Source of the DNA: Clostridia bacterium | GTDB lineage: Bacteria; Bacillota; Clostridia; Oscillospirales; Butyricicoccaceae | NCBI GenBank assembly: GCA_017556565.1 | Contig: JAFYMQ010000074.1 | Coordinates: 1-6,301 of the forward strand | Length of the DNA stretch: 6,301 nucleotides | Direction: 5' to 3' | Part shown: piece after piece, positions 1-6,301 of the stretch | How the letters are laid out: each line of letters begins with the position of its first letter | How positions within the stretch are numbered: position 1 is the first letter of the stretch | Program-made: the position numbers and the translations under genes | The notes under the pieces: model-generated | Seen by the model: only the letters and a program-made list of their open reading frames with translations | Told to the model about the DNA's origin: nothing | Databases searched by the model: none

Positions 1-642
1 GCTGATGAAGTGGTTGTCCCCGAGGGTAAAACGGTTTATCTTACATTTGACGACGGTCCCTCCGACCGTACTGACGAGATTCTTGAGATTCTTGACAGAT
101 ACAATATAAAAGCTACGTTCTTTGTTATGCCCAGAAAGACCGATGCCTGCTACAAGCGTCTGCGCGCTATTGTCGAAGCGGGACACACCATTGGTGTTCA
201 CACCTATTCCCATGACTACAGTGTTATGTATGCATCTGTGGAAGCTTATCTGGAAGACTTTAACAAAGCATACGAGATCATTGTTGACGCGACCGGTGTC
301 AAGCCTGATATATTCAGATTTGCAGGTGGCAGTCTCAATGACAAGACCTACAAGATCATAGCAGAAATGACCCGCCGCGGCTTTACCTACTACGATTGGA
401 ATGCAAGCGGAGACGATTCGGTATCCAGCCCCAAGCCCACCACCCAGTCCATTATTGATAACTCTCTCTATTGGGTAAGACTGAAGAAAGAAGCCGTGCT
501 GCTTCTCCATGACGAAAAGTCCAAGACCTATACCGTCCAGGCTCTGCCCACTATTATAGAAACTCTGCTGTCTGAGGGATACCAGTTCCTGCCTATGAAT
601 AATCAGGTCACACTGTATCAGCAGCGCAAATTACAAAAATAA
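1..642 (+). CDS. Polysaccharide deacetylase (NodB homology domain), 5'-truncated
   Basis: This is the C-terminal part of a carbohydrate esterase family 4-type deacetylase, which removes N- or O-acetyl groups from peptidoglycan or other polysaccharides, normally outside the membrane. The frame is open from base 1 (A-D-E), so the GTG at base 10 is probably an internal valine and the true start, with any signal peptide or membrane anchor, lies to the left. Counting that GTG codon as residue 1, the family motifs appear in order: TFDDGPS (metal-binding and catalytic Asp pair, 14-15), HTYSH (metal-binding His 64 and 68), FRFAGGS (103-108 region, Arg103), YYDWN (Asp129-Trp130) and LLLHD (His167). 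All catalytic positions look intact, so the enzyme is probably active. Motif 3 reads RFAGGS rather than the RPPYG of classical members; a related FRFPGGS form is familiar in Firmicutes. The substrate cannot be told from sequence. The gene ends in TAA and is followed after 8 bases by a terminator hairpin. Confidence 0.93.
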   Translation, partial: ADEVVVPEGKTVYLTFDDGPSDRTDEILEILDRYNIKATFFVMPRKTDACYKRLRAIVEAGHTIGVHTYSHDYSVMYASVEAYLEDFNKAYEIIVDATGVKPDIFRFAGGSLNDKTYKIIAEMTRRGFTYYDWNASGDDSVSSPKPTTQSIIDNSLYWVRLKKEAVLLLHDEKSKTYTVQALPTIIETLLSEGYQFLPMNNQVTLYQQRKLQK

Positions 643-650
643 CCGACTTT

Positions 651-688
651 ACGGCTCGCAGTATTCTTACTGCGGGCCGTTTTGTATT
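651..688 (+). terminator. Intrinsic terminator after the deacetylase gene
   Basis: A 13-bp stem is formed by 651-663 and 668-680, perfect except for one G-T (G-U in RNA) pair at 656/675, around the 4-base loop ttct. The distal arm runs into a T-rich tail (680-688, tttt g tatt). The stem starts 8 bases after the TAA stop. On the opposite strand the hairpin is not followed by a T tract, so it should act only on + strand transcripts. It insulates uvrBA from the upstream gene; its tail ends where the uvrB -35 box begins. Confidence 0.9.
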
Positions 689-715
689 GAAAATGGTAAT
701 AATATTTAGTATAAT
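687..715 (+). promoter_or_regulatory. Sigma-A promoter for uvrBA
   Basis: A TTGAAA -35 box (687-692) and a perfect TATAAT -10 box (710-715) are separated by exactly 17 bases, matching the housekeeping consensus at 11 of 12 positions. Transcription should start near 721-723, giving a short leader of about 25 bases before uvrB. The position directly after a terminator and before uvrB supports a real promoter. Confidence 0.85.
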
Positions 716-723
716 TATCTGCA

Positions 724-735
724 GTACATTTGTTT
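724..735 (+). promoter_or_regulatory. Candidate LexA (SOS) operator, imperfect
   Basis: The 12 bases GTACATTTGTTT resemble the Firmicutes LexA box core GAAC-N4-GTTC, differing at the second base (T for A) and the last base (T for C, a variation within the broader GTTY form). The site sits at or just after the predicted transcription start and directly before the ribosome binding site, where a repressor would block initiation. uvrBA is a classic SOS target in Bacillus. The match is imperfect, so this is a suggestion from position and partial match. Confidence 0.4.
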
Positions 736-740
736 GGAGA
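736..740 (+). promoter_or_regulatory. Ribosome binding site of uvrB (decides the start)
   Basis: GGAGA lies 4 bases before ATG 745 and 7 bases before ATG 748, so the second ATG has the better spacing. The longer frame opening at TTG 730 would place this site inside the coding region and has no Shine-Dalgarno of its own, so that start is unlikely. Confidence 0.8.
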
Positions 741-747
741 TCATATG

Positions 748-2715
748 ATGCCTGAGTTCAAAATAAAAAGCAATTTCAAACCCGCAGGTGGACAGCCGCA
801 GGCTATAGAGCAGCTTGTAAACGGCGTCAATCTGGGATTTGCCGAGCAGACAATGCTGGGCGTTACCGGCGCGGGCAAAACCTTTGTTATGGCAAATATC
901 ATCGAGCAGGTGCAGAAGCCTACACTGATACTTACCCACAACAAGACCCTTGCGGCACAGCTGTGCTCTGAGTTCAGAGAGTTTTTTCCCGACAATGCGG
1001 TAGAGTTTTTTGTATCCTATTACGATTATTATCAGCCTGAGGCATATATTCCGTCCACAGACACTTATATAGAGAAAGACTCGGACGTTAACAGTGAGCT
1101 TGAGCGACTTCGTCACTCCGCCACATCAAGTCTGTTTGAACGCAGAGACGTCATTATCGTGGCAAGCGTGTCCAGTATATACTCTCTCGGTAACCCTATC
1201 GATTATGCCAGCATGGTGATTTCGCTCCGTGTAGGGCAGGAGAGAGACCGGGACGAAGTCTGCAAGCGACTTGTAGATATTCAGTATGAGCGCAACGATA
1301 TCAACTTTGACCGCAACAAGTTCCGCGTACGCGGTGACACTATTGAGATTCATCTTGCGTATGTTGACGATTATGCTATACGTGTCGAGTTTTTTGGTGA
1401 CGAGATAGAGCGCATTTCCGAGATAAATCCGCTTACCGGCGGGGTTATGCGCTATGTCGATCATGTTGCGATTTATCCTGCATCCCATTACGTTATACCC
1501 AGAGACAAGATGGAAGAGGCACTTGCGGAGATCGAAGAAGAATTCGAGGACAGAGTCAAATGGTTTGAGGCAAACGGAAAGCTTATCGAGGCGCAGCGTA
1601 TAAGACAGCGCACCCAGTATGATATTGAGATGATGCGTGAGATAGGATTCTGCACGGGTATAGAGAATTATTCCCGTGTGCTTTCGCGCCGTGCCCCGGG
1701 CAGCGCACCCTATACGCTGATGGACTATTTCCCAAAAGATTATCTGACCATCATTGATGAGTCTCATGTTATGCTGCCTCAGCTGCGTGCTATGTACAGA
1801 GGCGACAGAGCACGCAAAGATATGCTGGTTGACTACGGATTCAGACTGCCGTCTGCCTATGACAACCGCCCGCTTAACTTTGATGAGTTCAACGACAGAC
1901 TCAATCAGGTCATATACGTCAGCGCAACACCGTCCGACTACGAGCAGTCCAGATCTTCGCAGATAGTAGAGCAGATAATTCGTCCTACAGGATTGCTTGA
2001 TCCCATTGTTGAGGTGCGTCCGGTTGAAGGCCAGATAGACGATCTTGCAAACGAGATCAAAAAACGCGAGAAACTTGGAGAGCGCGTACTCGTGACCACT
2101 CTCACCAAGCGCATGGCAGAGGATCTGACCGATTATTTTTGCAAAAATGACATCAAAGCCCGTTATATGCATCACGACATCAATACCATTGAGCGTATGC
2201 AGCTGCTGCGTGATCTGAGACTCGGAGAGTACCAGGTGCTTGTCGGTATCAACCTGCTGCGTGAGGGTCTTGACCTGCCCGAGGTATCGCTGGTTGCGAT
2301 CATCGATGCGGACAAAGAAGGCTTTTTGAGAAGCCGCACATCACTTATACAGACTATCGGCAGAGCGGCTCGAAACGCAGGCGGCAGGGTCATCATGTAT
2401 GCCGATAACATAACCCCGTCCATGCAGAGTGCTATTGATGAGACCGAGCGCAGACGAGATATTCAGCAGCGGTATAACGATGAGAACGGCATCGTGCCCA
2501 AGACTGTTTTCAAGTCGGTGCGTGACATTATAGAGATATCTCACGATGCATCCAAACTGCCCGAATCAAGCCGCAAAAAGCTGTCCAAGGCTGCAAAGCA
2601 GGACGAGATAGCCAAGCTTGAAAAGGGTATGATGGAGGCTGCCAAGATGCTCGATTTTGAATATGCAGCAGTGCTGCGAGACAGAATAAAAAAGCTGCGC
2701 AGTGAGCTTAAATAG
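748..2715 (+). CDS. uvrB: Excinuclease ABC subunit UvrB
   Basis: UvrB is the central subunit of nucleotide excision repair. UvrA loads it onto damaged DNA, it checks the lesion by inserting its beta-hairpin between the strands, and it recruits UvrC for incision. The 655-residue product has the normal family length. In order: Walker A GVTGAGKT (38-45), the aromatic beta-hairpin [12 protein letters not shown] (91-102), the UvrA-interacting domain (about 150-250), Walker B DESH (337-340), VSATP (391-395), helicase motifs [16 protein letters not shown] and QTIGRAARN (535-543), and a C-terminal UVR domain (about 620-655) that contacts UvrC. Start: ATG 748 gives MPEFKIKS and fits the ribosome binding site best; the adjacent in-frame ATG 745 would add one Met. 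Small departures from what I expect in the family are Walker A Ala42 (usually Ser), SRRAPG (usually SGRAPG) and SATPSDYE (usually SATPG.YE). It is the first gene of the uvrBA operon. Confidence 0.97.
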   Translation: MPEFKIKSNFKPAGGQPQAIEQLVNGVNLGFAEQTMLGVTGAGKTFVMANIIEQVQKPTLILTHNKTLAAQLCSEFREFFPDNAVEFFVSYYDYYQPEAYIPSTDTYIEKDSDVNSELERLRHSATSSLFERRDVIIVASVSSIYSLGNPIDYASMVISLRVGQERDRDEVCKRLVDIQYERNDINFDRNKFRVRGDTIEIHLAYVDDYAIRVEFFGDEIERISEINPLTGGVMRYVDHVAIYPASHYVIPRDKMEEALAEIEEEFEDRVKWFEANGKLIEAQRIRQRTQYDIEMMREIGFCTGIENYSRVLSRRAPGSAPYTLMDYFPKDYLTIIDESHVMLPQLRAMYRGDRARKDMLVDYGFRLPSAYDNRPLNFDEFNDRLNQVIYVSATPSDYEQSRSSQIVEQIIRPTGLLDPIVEVRPVEGQIDDLANEIKKREKLGERVLVTTLTKRMAEDLTDYFCKNDIKARYMHHDINTIERMQLLRDLRLGEYQVLVGINLLREGLDLPEVSLVAIIDADKEGFLRSRTSLIQTIGRAARNAGGRVIMYADNITPSMQSAIDETERRRDIQQRYNDENGIVPKTVFKSVRDIIEISHDASKLPESSRKKLSKAAKQDEIAKLEKGMMEAAKMLDFEYAAVLRDRIKKLRSELK

Positions 2716-2720
2716 CATAC

Positions 2721-2727
2721 GGAGAAG
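2721..2727 (+). promoter_or_regulatory. Ribosome binding site of uvrA
   Basis: GGAGAAG lies in the 15-base gap between the uvrB TAG stop and the uvrA ATG, with 6 bases between GGAG and the start. This supports ATG 2731 and independent initiation of uvrA on the shared mRNA. Confidence 0.85.
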
Positions 2728-2730
2728 ACT

Positions 2731-5553
2731 ATGAGAGATTCGATTTATATCAAAGGTGCAAAAGAAAACAATCTTAAAAATATCGACGTGGAGATCAAGC
2801 GCGACACACTTACCGTTGTGACCGGAATATCGGGCAGCGGCAAGAGCTCGCTGGCATTTGATACCATATACGCAGAGGGACAGAGACGATACGTTGAGTC
2901 CTTGTCCAGCTATGCGCGAATGTTCCTTGGACAGATGAAAAAGCCTGATGTTGACTACATCGAGGGACTGTCTCCCGCTATCTCGATAGACCAGAAAACC
3001 ACGTCAAAAAATCCCCGCTCAACTGTGGGTACGGTTACCGAGATATATGACTACCTGCGTCTTTTGTGGGCGAGGGTAGGCGTACCGCATTGTCCCAAGT
3101 GCGGCAAAGAGATCAAGCAGCAGTCGGTTGATCAGGTCATAGACATACTGATGGAGCATAGCGACGGCACCAAGATGATCGTTATGGCGCCTGTTATCAG
3201 GAGCAAAAAAGGCGAGCATCAAAAAGTGCTTGAGGATGCAAAAAAGAGCGGATATGTCCGTGTCCGTGTCGATGGCAATATGTATGACCTGAGCGAGACT
3301 ATCGAGCTTGAAAAGAACAAGAAACATAATATTGATATTGTTGTAGACCGTATAGTAATAAAAGAGGGCATAAGACAGCGCCTGACCGACTCGGTGGAAA
3401 CTGCCATAAATCTGACGGGCGGACTCGTGCTCGTTGATATCATGGGCAGCGGTGAGCAGCTGTTTTCCCAGAGTTTTTCCTGCCCCGACTGCGGAATATC
3501 CATCGAGGAACTGTCGCCCAGACTGTTTTCCTTTAACAATCCCTACGGCGCATGCCCTGAGTGCGACGGACTTGGAATGCGTCTTGAGGTCACGGTAGAC
3601 AAGATTATACCAAATCCAAATCTGTCAATAAATGAAGGCGCTGTAAAGGCGTCTGGCTTTTCGGTTACAGACAAAGAAAGTATAGCCGTAATGTACTTCA
3701 AAGCTCTGTCGCAGAAGTATGGATTTTCTCTTGACACACCGGTCAAAGACCTGACCGCCGATGTTCTTGACAAAATCCTCTACGGCACCAAGGGTGACAA
3801 GCTTGAACTCAGATGGTCACGTGGTGGAGGATACGGCGTGTACAGTCAGGCCTTTGAGGGAGTTATTCCCAATCTTGAGCGCCGTCACAAAGAGACCACC
3901 AGTGACTATATGCGCGACGATATTGAGGAGTGCATGAGCGAGATACCCTGCACCAAGTGCGGCGGCAAGAGGCTGAATAATAACGCGCTGGCTGTTACTG
4001 TAGGCGGCATCAATATAGCACAGTTTACCGATATGTCTATTGCCAATGAGCTTAGGTTTATTGATGAGCTTGATCTTTCTGCCAGAGACATGATGATAGC
4101 CGAGCGTATTCTCAAAGAGATCCGCTCCAGACTTGATTTTCTCAAGAGTGTGGGTCTTGAGTATCTGACCATGTCGCGCTCGTCCAGTACACTTTCGGGC
4201 GGTGAGAGTCAGCGCATCAGACTGGCAACACAGATAGGCAGTCAGCTTATGGGTGTGCTGTATGTTCTTGACGAGCCGTCTATCGGTCTGCATCAGCATG
4301 ACAATGACAAGCTGATTGACTCACTTAAAAAGCTCAGGGATCTTGGTAATACCCTGATCGTTGTCGAGCATGACGAGGACACTATGCGCGCGGCTGATTG
4401 TATTGTAGATATAGGCCCCGGTGCAGGCGTACACGGCGGCAATGTTGTTGCTGTTGGTACGGCGCAGGAGATAGAGCAGTGTGATGAGTCCTATACCGGT
4501 CTGTATCTGAGCGGCAAGAGGTCTATCAAAATACCCGAAAAACGCCGCGAGGGTAACGGCAATTACATCGAGATCAAAGGTGCTTGCGAGAATAATCTCA
4601 AGGATATTGATGTCAGGATCCCGCTGGGTACTTTTACCTGCGTGACCGGTCTGTCGGGCAGCGGCAAAAGCTCGCTGATCAACGAGATCCTCTACAAGCG
4701 TCTTGCGGCTGACCTTAACGGTGCGCGCCTCAGGGCGGGTCTGCATCGCGATATAGAGGGTCTTGACAATCTTGACAAGATCATCAATATCGATCAGTCT
4801 CCCATCGGCAGAACACCCCGCTCCAATCCTGCAACCTATACTGGCGTGTTTACCGATATCAGAGATCTGTTTGCCAAGACCCAGGATGCAAAGGCAAAAG
4901 GCTACGGCCCCGGCAGATTTTCTTTCAACGTCAGGGGAGGCAGATGCGAATCCTGCTCGGGTGACGGTCTTGTAAAAATCGAGATGCACTTTTTGCCTGA
5001 TATATACGTGCCCTGTGAAGTCTGCAAGGGCAAAAGATACAACAGAGAGACGCTGGAGGTCAGATACAAGGGCAAGAATATCAGCGAAGTGCTGGACATG
5101 ACTGTTGAAGAGGCACTGGTGTTCTTTGAAAATATCTCCAAGATAAGAAATAAGCTTCAGACCCTCCATGATGTAGGCCTGGGTTATGTCAAGCTTGGTC
5201 AGTCGTCCACCACTCTGTCGGGCGGTGAGGCACAGCGAGTCAAGCTTGCAACAGAGCTTTCCAAGCGCTCGACAGGTAAGACTATATACGTTCTGGACGA
5301 GCCTACAACAGGCCTGCACAGTTATGACGTGCACAAGCTTATAGAGGTGCTGAGCAGACTTGTGGATGCTGGTAATACTGTTGTCGTGATAGAGCATAAT
5401 CTTGATGTTATCAAGGTTGCCGACCATATCATTGACCTTGGTCCCGAGGGTGGAGACAGGGGAGGATATATTGTCGCCTGCGGTACTCCGGAAGAGGTCA
5501 GCTGCGTTGAGGGTTCATATACCGGCAACTATCTTGCGCGTATTCTCAAATGA
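2731..5553 (+). CDS. uvrA: Excinuclease ABC subunit UvrA
   Basis: UvrA is the dimeric ABC-type ATPase that scans DNA for distorting lesions and delivers UvrB to them. The 940-residue product is full length and has two ABC modules. Module I: Walker A GISGSGKS (32-39), the UvrB-binding insertion (about 131-245), the DNA-facing insertion domain (about 287-400), signature LSGGESQR (488-495), Walker B VLDEPS (512-517) and switch His547. Module II: Walker [10 protein letters not shown] (640-648), the highly conserved stretch [19 protein letters not shown], signature LSGGEAQR (829-836), Walker [11 protein letters not shown] and switch His889. Twelve cysteines can form the three known zinc sites: 121/124 with 407/410, 251/254 with 275/278, and 739/742 with 762/765. 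No key residue is missing. It lies 15 bases after uvrB with its own ribosome binding site, so the two are co-transcribed. The gene ends in tandem in-frame stops, TGA TAA. Confidence 0.98.
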   Translation: MRDSIYIKGAKENNLKNIDVEIKRDTLTVVTGISGSGKSSLAFDTIYAEGQRRYVESLSSYARMFLGQMKKPDVDYIEGLSPAISIDQKTTSKNPRSTVGTVTEIYDYLRLLWARVGVPHCPKCGKEIKQQSVDQVIDILMEHSDGTKMIVMAPVIRSKKGEHQKVLEDAKKSGYVRVRVDGNMYDLSETIELEKNKKHNIDIVVDRIVIKEGIRQRLTDSVETAINLTGGLVLVDIMGSGEQLFSQSFSCPDCGISIEELSPRLFSFNNPYGACPECDGLGMRLEVTVDKIIPNPNLSINEGAVKASGFSVTDKESIAVMYFKALSQKYGFSLDTPVKDLTADVLDKILYGTKGDKLELRWSRGGGYGVYSQAFEGVIPNLERRHKETTSDYMRDDIEECMSEIPCTKCGGKRLNNNALAVTVGGINIAQFTDMSIANELRFIDELDLSARDMMIAERILKEIRSRLDFLKSVGLEYLTMSRSSSTLSGGESQRIRLATQIGSQLMGVLYVLDEPSIGLHQHDNDKLIDSLKKLRDLGNTLIVVEHDEDTMRAADCIVDIGPGAGVHGGNVVAVGTAQEIEQCDESYTGLYLSGKRSIKIPEKRREGNGNYIEIKGACENNLKDIDVRIPLGTFTCVTGLSGSGKSSLINEILYKRLAADLNGARLRAGLHRDIEGLDNLDKIINIDQSPIGRTPRSNPATYTGVFTDIRDLFAKTQDAKAKGYGPGRFSFNVRGGRCESCSGDGLVKIEMHFLPDIYVPCEVCKGKRYNRETLEVRYKGKNISEVLDMTVEEALVFFENISKIRNKLQTLHDVGLGYVKLGQSSTTLSGGEAQRVKLATELSKRSTGKTIYVLDEPTTGLHSYDVHKLIEVLSRLVDAGNTVVVIEHNLDVIKVADHIIDLGPEGGDRGGYIVACGTPEEVSCVEGSYTGNYLARILK

Positions 5554-5586
5554 TAAGATTTTTTTCAATTACTTTACAAAAAAGAC

Positions 5587-5615
5587 TTTTCAAATGTGCT
5601 GATTTATATTAAAAT
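5587..5615 (+). promoter_or_regulatory. Possible promoter for pyrH
   Basis: TTTTCA (5587-5592) and TAAAAT (5610-5615) are 17 bases apart, matching the sigma-A boxes at 4/6 and 5/6 positions. They lie in the 93-base AT-rich gap between uvrA and pyrH, giving a leader of roughly 25 bases. In such AT-rich DNA, partial matches arise by chance; an overlapping TATATT (5605-5610) is an alternative -10 but has no good -35 partner. No GC-rich terminator hairpin is visible in this gap. Confidence 0.45.
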
Positions 5616-5634
5616 ATAGGTTAGTAAAAATGAC

Positions 5635-5640
5635 GGAGGT
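5635..5640 (+). promoter_or_regulatory. Ribosome binding site of pyrH
   Basis: GGAGGT is a perfect Shine-Dalgarno core, with GGAGG 7 bases before ATG 5647. It fixes the pyrH start. Confidence 0.92.
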
Positions 5641-5646
5641 AAGGTC

Positions 5647-6301
5647 ATGAGTGAAGCACAGTACAAAAGAGTGTTGATAAAAGTCAGCAGTGAAGCTCTC
5701 GCTGCCGACAAGAAAACCGGTCTTGATTTTGACTTTATTACCCGTGTTGCAAATGCTGTAAAAACCTGCTCGGATATGGGTGTTGAGATAGGCATTGTCG
5801 TCGGCGGCGGTAATTTCTGGCGCGGCGTCAAGGATGGCGGCGGCAAGGTCGAGCGCACAAGAGCCGACTATATGGGTATGCTTGCCACTACCATGAATGC
5901 TCTTGCTCTTGCCGACGTTCTGCAGGGTGTAGGCGTTGAAGCACGTGTTCAGACATCTATCGATATGATAAAGATCGCAGAGCCCTATACCAGAAACAAG
6001 GCAGTGTCCCACCTCAACAAGGGCAGAGTTGTTATTTTTGCCTGCGGTACGGGCAATCCTTTCTTCTCTACCGATACAGGCGCAGTTCTTAAAGCTGCCG
6101 AGATCGGAGCAGAGGTTATCCTGCTGGCAAAGAATATCGACGGTGTTTATGATGCAGATCCTGCCAAGGTAAAGGATGCCAAGAAGTTTGACTCCATTAC
6201 CTATGACGAAGTTCTGGCACGCGGTCTTGCTGTTATGGATACAGCAGCAACCGCTCTGGCAAAAGAGAACAATATCCCCGTTATCGTGTTTGCTGTAAAA
6301 G
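5647..6301 (+). CDS. pyrH: UMP kinase (uridylate kinase), 3'-truncated by the window
   Basis: PyrH is the bacterial amino acid kinase-fold enzyme that phosphorylates UMP to UDP with ATP, an essential cytoplasmic step of pyrimidine nucleotide synthesis; the family is hexameric and allosterically controlled by UTP and GTP. The window holds 218 codons and one further base; the family is about 235-240 residues, so about 20 are missing. Visible in order: YKRVLIKVSSEAL (6-18, ATP-phosphate region), GIVVGGGNFWRG (49-60, UMP-binding glycine loop), RADYMGMLATTMNALAL (72-88), AEPY (111-114), GRVVIFACGTGNPFFSTDTGAVLKAAEIGAE (126-156, UMP and nucleotide contacts), NIDGVYDADP (163-172), ITYDEVL and VMD.AA.ALAKENNIPVIVF. 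The identification is secure. One oddity: the usual K-x-S-G-E motif reads K-V-S-S-E here (Ser15 for Gly). frr (ribosome recycling factor) commonly follows pyrH in Firmicutes and may lie to the right, but it is outside the window. Confidence 0.96.
   Translation, partial: MSEAQYKRVLIKVSSEALAADKKTGLDFDFITRVANAVKTCSDMGVEIGIVVGGGNFWRGVKDGGGKVERTRADYMGMLATTMNALALADVLQGVGVEARVQTSIDMIKIAEPYTRNKAVSHLNKGRVVIFACGTGNPFFSTDTGAVLKAAEIGAEVILLAKNIDGVYDADPAKVKDAKKFDSITYDEVLARGLAVMDTAATALAKENNIPVIVFAVK

Noticed and set aside
730..747. Longer uvrB start at TTG 730.
   Set aside because: It would put the Shine-Dalgarno inside the gene and has none upstream; UvrB proteins normally begin a few residues before the F-K-x-x-S segment, which fits ATG 748 or 745.
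740..749. Perfect 10-base palindrome ATCATATGAT over the uvrB start codons.
   Set aside because: It is short and AT-rich, overlaps two adjacent ATG codons, and matches no operator I know. The better regulatory candidate is at 724-735.
3254..3272. Short tandem-like gtccgtgtccgtgtc in uvrA.
   Set aside because: It simply encodes alternating V-R-V-R-V in a beta strand of the insertion domain; it is too short to be a repeat element.
4321..5427. A 368-codon open frame on the - strand inside uvrA, and a similar 349-codon frame inside uvrB (1126-2175).
   Set aside because: Both lie entirely opposite highly conserved, unmistakable uvr genes, and their translations show no recognisable domain. Such frames arise from the codon bias of the sense gene.
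5555..5583. T7 / A6 inverted repeat after uvrA considered as a terminator.
   Set aside because: The stem is only A-T pairs with a 12-base loop and no following T tract in the right place, so it would be too weak to terminate.
5630..5650. A six-codon frame (M-T-E-V-R-S-stop) whose TGA overlaps the pyrH ATG as ATGA, resembling a coupled leader peptide.
   Set aside because: It has no convincing ribosome binding site, contains the pyrH Shine-Dalgarno within itself, and is short enough to be chance. pyrH has a perfect site of its own and does not need coupling.
1..6301. Search for a novel system, mobile element, CRISPR array, tRNA or riboswitch.
   Set aside because: Nearly all of the window is accounted for by four conserved genes, and the gaps of 105, 15 and 93 bases hold only the signals listed.

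Overview
The window is ordinary chromosomal housekeeping DNA, most likely from a low-to-mid GC Firmicute of the class Clostridia. A Ruminococcus/Oscillospiraceae relative is my best guess. This rests on the uvrB-uvrA gene order, strong GGAGG-type ribosome binding sites, a Firmicutes-style secreted polysaccharide deacetylase, and the NFWRG form of the PyrH GGGN motif. The genus is an inference; no marker in the window fixes it.

Layout: all genes are on the + strand. Bases 1-642 are the 3' end of a polysaccharide deacetylase (NodB-fold) gene, closed by a clear intrinsic terminator at 651-688. A compact 105-base gap then holds a near-consensus sigma-A promoter (TTGAAA, 17 bases, TATAAT), a LexA/SOS-like half-palindrome at the expected transcription start, and the uvrB ribosome binding site. 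uvrB (748-2715) and uvrA (2731-5553) follow, 15 bases apart, and form an operon. A 93-base AT-rich gap holds a weaker candidate promoter and a strong ribosome binding site for pyrH (UMP kinase). pyrH starts at 5647 and runs off the right edge, lacking only about 20 C-terminal residues.

How the genes work together: UvrA (damage recognition ATPase) and UvrB (damage verification helicase-like subunit) are partners in bacterial nucleotide excision repair, and UvrC would be encoded elsewhere. PyrH belongs to pyrimidine nucleotide synthesis and is functionally separate, although no strong terminator divides it from uvrA. The deacetylase acts on cell-wall or extracellular polysaccharide and is an independent unit.

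I found no mobile element, CRISPR array, RNA gene or novel system. The points worth a second look are the candidate SOS operator, possible read-through from uvrBA into pyrH, and several substitutions at normally glycine- or serine-bearing motif positions in PyrH and UvrB.
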